Origin: Cyprinodon diabolis
Taxonomy: Eukaryota; Chordata; Actinopteri; Cyprinodontiformes; Cyprinodontidae
Direction: 5' to 3'
DNA length: 64,000 nucleotides
Assembly (NCBI GenBank): GCA_030533445.1
Contig: CM060076.1
Coordinates: 3,104,501 to 3,168,500 of the forward strand
Below the pieces are notes generated by a model, which was not told the DNA's origin, made no database searches, and worked only from the letters and a program-made list of their open reading frames with translations. The stretch's first letter is position 1. Each line of letters begins with the position of its first letter. Positions 11,401-19,596 of the stretch are shown here, piece by piece. The position numbers were made by a program, and so were the translations under genes.

Positions 11401-14308
11401 CTACATATTAAGGCCTGTTTACGGTGTGATTTAGTCGGGGTTTCGCCTGGAGGGCTCTATAGAAATCTGGCAACCTATTGAACAGAGTTGAACTGAGAGA
11501 GCGTGCCGTTCACAGACGCCAGAATGAACGAGTTCACAATAACGTTCATCAGGCAGTAATGCAGTACGTTCAGTTCACGTTCGCCCAAAATATGAACGAG
11601 TTCATGAACTTTCGTTCAATGAACGCGTTCAGGCACAACACTGCCAATTTCCCCTTCTTCGCTGTCAGTCACTTTCCGTGCCGTGCGGCTCCTCAGAAAT
11701 AATGCCGGCTTTTGAGAAAGCTCAAACAACAGAGCCAGCAGACACGTTAGTCCAAGCATCTCCAATCCATCCGCAAACTGTGGCGTAACTTGCCCGGCGC
11801 TGCCTTCCACTTTTCCTGAAACTGTGGTCTCCGTCGATCGTCCATCGCTCCCACTTCGCCCGCAGCCTTACTTTGAACGGCCGGTTCACACCGATGTCGA
11901 GTGGTTGAAGTTCCTTTGTCAGATCTCCCGGAATAACAGCGAGCACAGCGTTCATTTGTTTCACCATGTTTTTCACATCAGCTGTGAGATGGCCACGCAT
12001 GGAGTCACAGATTAACAGCGATGGTGCTGCGTGGAAAAAACCACCTGGTCTCCTCACATTCACCTCCCTCAGCCACGCTTTCATCATCTCCTCACCCATC
12101 CAGCCCTTTTCATTTGCCTTAATAACGACTCCAGCTGGAAAAGTCTCTTTAGGCAAAGTCTTTCGCTTAAAAATCACCATAGGGGGCAGTTTCTGTCCAC
12201 ACTTCCCCATTTAAGGTTCTCATGGCGGTCTCAACAACGTCCGCAGTAACAACACACTATAGGGCGCGCCGCACATTTTGAGGGGAAAAAAAGACGTTTA
12301 TATGCGCCTTATAGTCGCGGAAATACGGTAATTGTTTCCTAACATTGGAATTTTTTTGTGAAAAATTTGGATTCCAGGAACAGGATATTGGTAAGAGTCT
12401 GTTGACTCAGGAGTTTCTCTTGGTCATATGTCTATGTCTTAATCCATGATTTTGTTTGTGTGTGTGTAGGGGGGGGGGGGGGGGGGGTTCTTTGTCATGG
12501 TTTGTATATTTTGAGTGGAATGATAAAAGCCAGGTAAGTTTGCATTTTAAATAAAATATATAACATCTTACTGCTCTGCAGAAGCTCTGCTAGGTTCTCA
12601 TGTTTCATTCCTCTCAGGAAGTCCAGCACCATCTTCAGAAATGACTCCTTTATCCTCCTCCTCTGCTCTTCATTCTCACCACCCAGAACATCTTCGTTCT
12701 CCATTTCTCTCTCTGAATCGTAGGAAGAATCTGGATCCAGAACTTTATGGAAATTCTTCAGTTCATTCTTCATAAAAGTCAGAATATTTTCCTCCAGTAC
12801 CTGCAGAAGAGAGTTCATTCAGCTTTTACCTGAAGATTATTGATCATATTTCACATCATTAATAAAGTGTTGTAGAGATTGTTTTAAACATTATATTTTT
12901 TTATCAGAATCCACAGATGGAAACAAGCAGCAATCAGAAAAAAGGGAATCGGATATTCTGAAAGGCTCAACGTGTTTCAGGTATGATGCAACTGTAAGAC
13001 ACACAAATACAAAAAAGTGCAAATGCAAGTGAAATAAATGCAGCTGAATATTATTGCTGCTTTTACTAAGAATCAACAAGTATTTAAAAAGGCTACAAAC
13101 ATGCTACACAAATTGGAAATGCAACAAAGCACAAGAGGGAATCGACTACAGAGCCAGATGGGACCAGACCTCAGTGAAGATGTTGAGGTGATGCTCAGGA
13201 GAAAATTGGAGAAAAAAAAAAGTTACTTTTCCTTTATGTCTTTTTTAAACATAATCTTTTAGAAAATTATAGAAAATCAGAATATTTAGCCCTGAAAGTG
13301 GTCCCACTTGAACTGCTGATCAACCAAAGCCCCCCTACCCTCCTGTTTGCAGAGCTAATTTTGCTTTTTGTTTGTATATCTTTAACTTGGTGTTTTCCGT
13401 TGCATTTGTCATGATCTGCCCTCACCTTAATTACTCATGCCTTTCCCCTGCTTTACTCTGCACGGTTCCTAACTACTCCTCATCCTCACCTGGGTTTTTC
13501 CTTTATATTCTGCTCAGCCCAGCTATCGAGGCCAGATCATTGTTTCTCTTATGTCTGTCTGTTTCTGTAGTTTTTAGTTATTTGCAGGATTCATGTGATT
13601 CAGTCGGGGCGACAGTGGCGTTGGATGTAGGAGTTTGCACTGAAATCCAAGGGTTGACGGTTCAAGCCCCGACTCCGACTTTCAGTGTCATTGTGTCCTT
13701 GGGCACGACATTTCACCTGCATTGTCTACTGATGGTGGTCAGAGGGCCCGTGGGCGCCAGTGTACGGCAGCCCTGCTTCTGTCAGTGAGCCCCAGGGCAG
13801 CTGTGGCTACAATGTAGCTTGCTACCATCAGTGTATGCGTGAATGAATTAAGTGTAAAGTGCTTTAGTCAAGTCTCCTGAGGAGGAGACCAGTTTAAAGT
13901 TTCTGCAGAAATCCTGGTACCACGTCTTGTTTCTGTCCCGTAGAGCAGCGGTCCCCAACCTTTTTTGCACCACGGACCGCTACATGTCAGACAAATAATG
14001 ATATGACTGGCATAAAATCAAATACAAACGGCATAAAAATAAAACAAGCCGGTCCCATCTAGGCGTAATTCGAGACAATGACGCACGAAGCGTGGTCTTG
14101 CTGTCCAGTCTGCTCCGTAGCTTTGTTTTGGTCGCTGTAACCGCAGAAGATCCCGCTTCACAAAGATAGGATGTTATAGATAGGATGAGTCTTGAACTGA
14201 ATTAACCTGTGTCAAGAGGCACAGATGCACCGACTGATGTAATTAGGAGAGAATACCGCAATTTTTTGTGTTTTTCAAAATAAAACATCACTCAGACTCT
14301 GATCGTCG

Positions 14309-14347
<39 letters not shown>

Positions 14348-15817
14348 TTTTTTTGTGCGGCCCGGTACCAAATGACCGACGGACCGGTACCGGTCCACGG
14401 CCCGGTGGTTGGGGACCGCTGCCCTAGACCACTGGGCCTCAGTGTGCAGCAGTTCTACAGCTCCACGTTTCTGTTCTGTTTTGTTTTAATAAATGTTTTG
14501 AACTTTCCTACTGACTGTATCACTTTAAATACTGGGTCCCTCCGTCCCGTTTTATGGCAGCATTTCCAGCTTCCTTTAGCTTCTGTTTGTTTCTCTGTTG
14601 CATTTTGTTTTTCTGTTTGTGCATTTTGCAGTTTGCATGGTTCCCTTCTTTGCTGCACCTGACAGGCACCTTTTGAATTAGAGCTAAGCCAAAAAAATTG
14701 TCCTTGACCAATGGCATCTAGTTGCTTTTCTTGTTTTTGAATCTTTTTAAATGAATACAAGTTTATTTTTAAATTTTACCACTTTTAAAATTCTTACCAT
14801 GAATACAGATTCCAGCTGAGTTAGATGCTGAGCTGCAGACTCTGTGCCGAGAACATCGGAGCTCTCAGAACTACAAAAACATTTGGCACAGTTCAAGGAT
14901 GAGGTGTTATTTAAAAAAATTAGACGACTGTCAGATTTATCACATTAAAAAGCAGAATATGTTATTTATTTCTTCCGATGAGGAAACGTAAATTAATCAT
15001 AGCAAACAATATGTTTTGGACCTACAGTATAGTCACTATCAAACTGAAAAAAATATGTTTTTTGCAGAAGTTTAATATAAACAATTTAGTTAAGTTCTGG
15101 TTTCTGTTATATAACAAACATTACAAATGATTTATAGCTGTTTAAATCAAAAATATCTCTTAAGAAATTTTCAAACAGTGGTGAGGTGTTCCAGCAGAAC
15201 CAGCAGATTCTGCAACAGCTTCTTCCCCACCGCCATCAGAAAGCTGAACTGGTAAAAAATCTCTGAATCATGTCACAAACTGCATCACACAGTGAACACC
15301 AAGCCAAAATACTGCAGAATTGCACCATATATATATTAATGCTCTAAACGTCCATATCACTGTTTACATTTGATCACTGCTACACTATAAAGAATGGAAA
15401 TGTTCATCTACCGTCTGGAAAAACTGTTTTGTACACACTCTTTGTATACAAAACTAAAATAAAAGTTGTCTACGTCTGCATCTAAGTGTTGTTCTACCTT
15501 CTTCTTCCCCACAGTAGTTCAGCTTAGGTTGACTCACTTTGTCTCCAAAGGTGCAGTTTTAAAAGCAATAGGTGGTTCTCGAGACTGGAAGGACACGCAG
15601 CTTGGTTCCGATTCTGGTTCTGATGCATCAGATTCTCGTCTTGGTAGCTCCGCTCTTCCATACAGGAAAGAGAAAACATTTTCATTCCTCACTGTGATGT
15701 GTAGAGGGGTCCAAAATGATCATCTCACCTCTCTGCTGTGATCTGGGTCCTCAGTTTGCTGCTCAGATGGACTTTAGCTCTCTGGGCTTCATCCTCTTGC
15801 TCTTCACACTGATTCAT
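4848..15817 (-). CDS. NLRC3/NLRP12-like receptor: FISNA-NACHT-LRR-B30.2
   Basis: Nine exons, all with GT/AG borders and matching phases (15817-15729, 15654-15538, 14870-14798, 12800-12572, 9774-7983, 7896-7723, 5846-5694, 5550-5504, 5431-4848), sum to 3258 nt: 1085 codons plus stop with no internal stop. The order is N-terminal linker exons (1-169), FISNA plus NACHT (170-766), two LRR exons (767-875), linker, B30.2 (892-1085). Walker A GVAGIGKT is near residues 267-274 and Walker [10 protein letters not shown] follows. No pyrin or CARD domain is seen. The start is fixed by an in-frame TAA just upstream of the ATG. Known of the family: cytosolic NTP-dependent pattern-recognition or regulatory receptors, greatly expanded in fish, with B30.2 as a likely ligand-binding module. 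The ligand is unknown. The usual LRR number is higher, so this is a short-LRR member. Confidence 0.93.
5504..5550 (-). CDS. NLR exon 8: linker to B30.2
   Basis: A 47-nt exon encoding [15 protein letters not shown], the usual short linker between LRRs and the PRY/SPRY exon in fish NLRs. Borders are TCCTACAG and GTAAGT. Confidence 0.88.
5694..5846 (-). CDS. NLR exon 7: shortened leucine-rich repeat exon
   Basis: A 153-nt LRR exon with [18 protein letters not shown] and closing RLETLR. It is 21 nt (7 codons) shorter than its 174-nt neighbour. The loss falls between the first repeat and the closing segment and keeps the frame. Confidence 0.88.
6131..6477 (+). mobile_element. hAT-like element, truncated copy 1
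   Basis: Begins CAGGGGCGGATTCAGG and matches 26357-26715 (same strand) and 24006-23750 (reverse) over about 345 bp. It stops abruptly at GATCTGC, where the LINE 3' end begins. It lies in the intron between the two LRR exons. Confidence 0.75.
6478..7005 (+). mobile_element. LINE 3' end (RT C-terminus, 3' UTR, AAGTCT tail)
   Basis: The frame at 6472-6660 encodes the C-terminal motif [17 protein letters not shown] common to L2/Rex1/CR1-like LINEs. A 3' UTR follows and ends AATAAAGAAGTCTAAGTCT, a simple-repeat tail. It is 5'-truncated, as usual for a LINE insertion, and related to 15195-15490 and to the tail design at 35117. Confidence 0.75.
7006..7722. other. NLR intron, nothing recognised
   Basis: Intron sequence between the LINE tail and LRR exon 6. 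No coding sequence or repeat family is recognised. Confidence 0.4.
7723..7896 (-). CDS. NLR exon 6: leucine-rich repeat exon
   Basis: A 174-nt exon, exactly the standard size for the ribonuclease-inhibitor-type LRR exon of these genes (two repeats). It contains [20 protein letters not shown] and the closing CKLESLR. Phase is preserved on both sides. Confidence 0.93.
7983..9774 (-). CDS. NLR exon 5: FISNA and NACHT domain
   Basis: A 1792-nt exon without stops. It starts [18 protein letters not shown], with the FISNA block [17 protein letters not shown]. Walker A GVAGIGKT, Walker [12 protein letters not shown] and the sensor region [15 protein letters not shown] follow, then winged-helix and helical regions ([16 protein letters not shown]). 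It ends KASNKAL at a GTAGGT donor. All residues needed for nucleotide binding are present, so an active NTPase is plausible. The long open frames seen opposite this exon are shadows. Confidence 0.95.
9775..10304. other. NLR intron, nothing recognised
   Basis: Intron 4 sequence between the NACHT exon acceptor and the Tigger element. It is AT-rich and no feature is recognised. The open frame running into it from the NACHT exon is not coding past the CCGCAG acceptor. Confidence 0.5.
10592..11643. mobile_element. hAT transposon nested in Tigger, 8-bp duplication
   Basis: Starts CAGTGTTGGG, ends CACAACACTG, and is flanked on both sides by CCAATTTC (10584-10591 and 11644-11651), a perfect 8-bp duplication as hAT elements make. 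Both ends are packed with short GAACTAGTTCA, GAACGAGTTCA and GAACGCGTTCA motifs, likely subterminal transposase-binding repeats. No transposase frame is present, so it is non-autonomous. Confidence 0.9.
11722..12210 (-). pseudogene. Tigger/pogo transposase fragment (DDE_1)
   Basis: A 162-codon open stretch with [20 protein letters not shown] (the catalytic Asp region), [20 protein letters not shown] and [16 protein letters not shown], diagnostic of pogo/Tigger DDE transposases. It lacks the CENP-B-like N-terminus and the first part of the catalytic core, and the C-terminal tail is interrupted by the nested hAT insertion. It is a dead remnant. Confidence 0.85.
12469..12487 (+). repeat. run of 19 G
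   Basis: An uninterrupted G19 on plus, so C19 on the sense strand of the NLR gene, about 85 bp into intron 4. It may form a quadruplex. Confidence 0.95.
12572..12800 (-). CDS. NLR exon 4 (pre-FISNA helical exon)
   Basis: A 229-nt exon starting [14 protein letters not shown] after TTCTGCAG, and containing [20 protein letters not shown], a charged helical segment that precedes FISNA in fish NLRs. The donor is GTAAGA, phase 1. A run of 19 G lies about 85 bp into the following intron. Confidence 0.9.
12801..13603. other. NLR intron, nothing recognised
   Basis: Intron 3 sequence upstream of exon 4. Only short chance open frames and no recognisable repeat family. Confidence 0.4.
13604..13880 (+). 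mobile_element. tRNA-derived SINE
   Basis: Head with GGGGCGACAGTGGCG and a B-box-like GGTTCAAGCCCC. The body has GTGTCCTTGGGCACGACATT, GGGCGCCAGTGTACGGCAG and GTGAATGAATTAAGTG, ending GTAAAGTGCTTT. This is a common fish SINE that can be mistaken for a tRNA gene. Confidence 0.8.
13946..14421. mobile_element. hAT MITE (CAGCGGTCCCCAACC ends)
   Basis: Begins CAGCGGTCCCCAACC and ends GGTTGGGGACCGCTG, near-perfect inverted repeats. The flanks CCGTAGAG and CCCTAGAC agree at 6 of 8 bases, an aged 8-bp duplication. It contains an (AT)n microsatellite at about 14318-14346 and sits in NLR intron 3. Confidence 0.88.
14798..14870 (-). CDS. NLR exon 3
   Basis: A 73-nt exon encoding [20 protein letters not shown] then FM, flanked by TTTTTGTAG and GTAAGAA. 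It ends in phase 0 and joins directly to the VLEEN exon. Confidence 0.83.
15195..15490 (+). mobile_element. LINE 3'-end fragment
   Basis: Encodes [14 protein letters not shown], the same C-terminal RT motif as at 6600-6660, followed by a 3' UTR ending AAATAAAAGTTGTCTACGTC. It is severely 5'-truncated and lies in NLR intron 2. Confidence 0.65.
15538..15654 (-). CDS. NLR exon 2
   Basis: A 117-nt exon between an AG acceptor (15656-15655) and a GTGAGT donor. It encodes a Ser/Glu-rich linker with [17 protein letters not shown], a motif common just after the N-terminus of fish NLRs. It completes the split Arg codon and ends in phase 2. Confidence 0.85.
15729..15817 (-). CDS. NLR exon 1 (start codon)
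   Basis: ATG at 15817-15815 opens [20 protein letters not shown], the start typical of fish NLRC3-like proteins. The exon ends at a GTGAG donor with two bases of an Arg codon. A TAA lies in frame a few codons upstream. Residues 1-29. Confidence 0.88.
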
Positions 15818-16454
15818 ATTAGTGTCAATCAGTTCTTACTGTCAGACTTAGTTATTAAGGGCAAGAAACTTGTTTAGGTTAGAAGAAGATATGAAGATCC
15901 TGCTGGTGTTTGATCAGAGTTTTCCAGTTTGTTATTTAAGTTTCTGACCTTTTATCCTCAGATCCTCCTCCAGATCTTTTCCTGGTGCCTAAAGGACACG
16001 CCAGCTTAGAAGATCATGACCGCTGTTGTCTTCCTCGGTTTTTCTTTAAGTTCTTCCTAAAACACAGTCACACCCTCATAAGGAAAATAACAGTGACATC
16101 ATTACCGGTGTAACATGGCAGATGTTTGTTTATACCAGCAGTACACTAGATGGAGCTAGATCATCATCTGGTGGATCTATAGTCAGTTTACAGCAGAGAA
16201 AACCCAAAGAGGTTTCTTCTATCATGCTGTATTTCGTAGTAATAAGTCTGACTTACCTGTAATACCTCACAGACATGAGGCCAAATTGTTCCTGCATCAA
16301 AACCCGAAAGGAATTCTGAGCAGATTTCTCTTATTTTATTTCCCAAAGAGGACAGTGGTGATTGGACGTCATTTGGCTCTACTGGTATACCTTTGTAAGG
16401 TCATTTGCAGTTAGTTTTCAACTGTCATCCACAAACTATAGAACCCGGCATTGA
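15818..16454 (-). promoter_or_regulatory. presumed 5' UTR and promoter region of the NLR gene
   Basis: Sequence immediately upstream of the start codon on the minus strand. By position it should carry the 5' UTR, perhaps with an upstream non-coding exon, and the promoter. I cannot fix a transcription start. Confidence 0.3.
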
Positions 16455-16475
16455 AATATATATATATATATATAT
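16455..16475. repeat. (AT)n microsatellite
   Basis: A pure AT dinucleotide run within otherwise unique sequence. Confidence 0.9.
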
Positions 16476-16679
16476 GAGAGGGGTTGTTTAAAACATGACA
16501 GAAGATAATGGCGCAGAGGATAATTTTTCCCATCATAGTTCAGACTCCTCGCTCTCAAGGTTTATTCAACATTTTACTGTTTTCTTTCACTGTTTGTAAG
16601 TTTTTTTATTAACCGTACGTGAAAAGCCTTCACAGCTCTTTGAATAAAGAACACAGGATCTCCATTTCTTATTAAATCA

Positions 16680-17060
16680 TGCTACGTTCACACCTAATGG
16701 GCAGCTTTACATTCAAAGTCTATCAAGGTGCATAAAAAGGTCCTGCAGCGCATTTAGAGCAGGCGAGCAGCGCCTCTTGAGGTTCTGAGCATCAGAGGCA
16801 CGTGACGCGCCTCACAAGCATTAGATACTGAATCAACCAATCAGAGACCTGGAATCTGACAGGGAGACAGACACAGCACTGCTGATGCAGAGTTCTATGA
16901 TTACTCCACTGAAATGGGGGAACCATGAAGAACCAGAGAGGATTGGGCAGCTTTCAGAGGTGGAAGCCTCGACGACCTGATGCTTAATCTGTCTCTGGGG
17001 ATGTGGAATGTCACCTGGCTGGGGGGGAAGCAGGCTAAGCTTGTGCGGGAGTTGGAGGGC
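16680..17060. repeat. dispersed repeat shared with 49380-49510 and 60130-60380
   Basis: Phrases such as GGTCCTGCAGCGCATTTAGA, AACCAATCAGAGA and CACAGCACTGCTGATGCAGA recur at 60190-60320. The start GCTACGTTCACACCTAA matches the reverse of 49460-49490. It is probably a MITE-like family and no termini could be fixed. Confidence 0.6.
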
Positions 17061-19590
17061 TCGCCTCCAAACATAGCATGGGCTCCTCTTCTATGGGGTG
17101 GCCTACGGGGAGAGGTAGAGGGTAGGGATGGGCCAGAACACACACATTAAGATTTCAACAAAGCATTTGGTGACATGCATACACAAGAGTCAGGAGAGCT
17201 TCTCCCAGATTCCAGAGGATGCCAGAGGAGGCAGGACAGGTGGAGTCTAAGTGGGCCACGTTATCTTTTTAAGCATTTACTGAAATAAACAGAAAACTTT
17301 CACGGATAACGTTTTGCGGAGACTTTCTTACAAGCCTTGTGTTGCATAGAAGATCAATTTCCATTTTAATTTCATTCAAGTTTACACACGCTTTAATGTA
17401 GTTTTTAAATTGTATAAAAAATAAACCAAAAAAGGAACAATGTTAACTATATATTTCGTCTTTAGAAAAAAGATCTCTGTGAAAGCACATATGTCTGAAT
17501 CTGACTTTACTCACAATTGCAAAAGCAACAAAAAAAAAAAAACAGAACTGAAAGGTTTAACAACTCTGGGGAGTTTTTGGTCAGGAATTTTTTCACCCTG
17601 CGATGACATCTGTCATCTCAGGTGACTCATTTTTTTCTAAATTAAAAATCCCCTTAATGTGTGCAGACATGATAAATATATAAATATAACAGCTACAGAA
17701 TCTGTAATAATCCCTAAAAACACAAAACCAGCATACAGCGTCATAAACTAAGGTGAATATTTACTTTGCAGTCATGATATACATCACCATGCTGACTATT
17801 TATATATTTACATTATTAGAAACACAACAAACATGAGCGCGAAGAAATACAAAAATAGATTTTAACAACATTTCGAGAAATAAGCAGAAAACTGAAAACT
17901 TACGATTTGATCCTCATTCTTCAAAAGTCTAGAATGTTCTGTTTAAGTCAGCGGAGAGCTTGGTTCAAGAATAACTAAGGAGGAAGTGAAGCTTTTAGTG
18001 GAGAAGTGTTTCATATCCATGTGCTTTATATCTACGTTCATCAACGTAGATATGAAAGAAATCATGTGACACGAGTTATTTCTGGGATTTGTTTTATCCA
18101 ATTAGAACAGGTAGAATTAAGATATTTTAATTGTCTCTGGGAATTTTATTTCATTAAGCTACTTAAAGATCAACTTTTTTTACTCAACTGTTTAAAATAT
18201 GTATAAAATAAAAAACTGTGGCTTTTGCTTTTTGTTTCTATGGCGCAATTAGCTTCGATCCAACACTGCTGAGGAGGAGGAGGTCAATGCATGGTCCTCA
18301 TGTCCTATTAGTCCATCTCTGTGAGGTTTGGCTGAACCTCAAACAGGATCAGATAATGATAATAGTGATTCAAAGGATCTTCTCGCAATTTTTTTTTTTC
18401 ATTTTCATTTAGCCCTCTCCAGGCAGATGTTGCAGATTTGCAACAGCTAGATGCCACCTAGCAAATTACTCCACATCCATATTTTAAGAGCTTTTGTACA
18501 ACAGAAGGACTTAGTTGTGCATTTGCTGCAAACAGTTTCTCTCCAGCTCACCAGATCGCACTGCTGACTCACTTTCAACATGGCTGAGTCCTTGGTGTCA
18601 CTGAAACAGATTTTCTAAGCACCAATTTCATGTAAGTATCAGTACCTATTTCCATGATTTTGAAATCAATACTACATAAGATTTATCATGAATGTGTATA
18701 GATATGACACATGCCAATTAGTAGATTTTATCTCCCCTGGGTTTTTCACCAGAGGCATCATGATTTCAATGTTGTTGATTCGCAACGTTTGCCCAAAAAG
18801 GTACCAATGGAAGCTACATGCTTTATATACTAGTTTGCCTATATTTTGAGCAACAGTTTAATAGAAACGGCATTCTCAAGAGGATTTGAGATGACGGTGG
18901 AGAAAAACTTTGTGGAAAAGTTTTTTTTTTTTCAAGTTTTGTTGAGCTTTGTGTGCGCTGCATAAAGTATACCTGTCACAAATGCAGGAAGGACTCACCT
19001 TGGGTTTGTAAAAACTGCTAAATGGGACAATTGCAGCTTCATATGTAGAGCTTTTCCTTGGGTGAAATAAATGTTACTCAAATACTGAAGTTTAAGCTGA
19101 AATGTTGAATAACATGAAAAGGCGAGACAAGAAAAAATACAATTATTCTCTAAGTTTCTTTCACATAGTGAGCTTTGCAATATAAATGAGTCTGTTTGTG
19201 AATGGACAATATAAATAGGCTCTGCCTTGCCTTGTTGGAAAGGCATGTCTATGACCTGTTCTCAGCTCAGGAACTAGGACCCGTATGATATCTGGTTGTT
19301 CAAAAGGTTTGCCTAAATAAAAGATGTAGATATGACTTATCAAGATATTCCTGCAAAAAGGTCTGATGTTGCAGGGGTAGGTAATGAAGTGTTTGGAACA
19401 TGCTCTTGTTCCTATGCCAGTTTGTTTCAGCCTTTATCCAGTCTCATGTAGAAGGGCTGGTCATATCACAGGTTATTTGCATTACAACAAGGACAGTTAG
19501 CAAGGTAGAGTGAATACACAAACTTAAAGAGGGGAGGAGGGCTTACAGGAAAACCAGAGTTTTCTGGGACTTTTAGTGTTAATGATTATT
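17061..19590. other. intergenic stretch, no gene seen
   Basis: AT-rich sequence with only short chance frames. The only structure I can support is the hairpin at 18028-18053. Confidence 0.5.
18028..18053. repeat. perfect 11-bp hairpin with 4-nt loop
   Basis: ATATCTACGTT, loop CATC, AACGTAGATAT. An overlapping outer pair, TTTCATATC with GATATGAAA, could compete with it. Confidence 0.8.
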
Positions 19591-19596
19591 TAATTT

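Larger units (their letters stand above)
10305..12328 (-). mobile_element. Tigger/pogo DNA transposon, internally deleted
   Basis: The left end CCGTATTTTCCCGACC and the right end (reverse complement CCGTATTTCCGCGACT) form terminal inverted repeats carrying the AAGGCGCA motif, flanked by TA (10303-10304, 12329-12330). It contains the C-terminal part of a pogo-type transposase on the minus strand and a nested hAT element. The N-terminal DNA-binding half is missing, so it is non-autonomous. Confidence 0.85.

Noticed and set aside
13630..13700. tRNA gene suggested by a B-box
   Set aside because: The B-box belongs to the head of a SINE with a recognisable body. No closed cloverleaf.
14455..14760. 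101-codon minus-strand frame
   Set aside because: Lies in an NLR intron next to a hAT MITE, Lys/Gln-rich, with no motif and no fitting splice sites.
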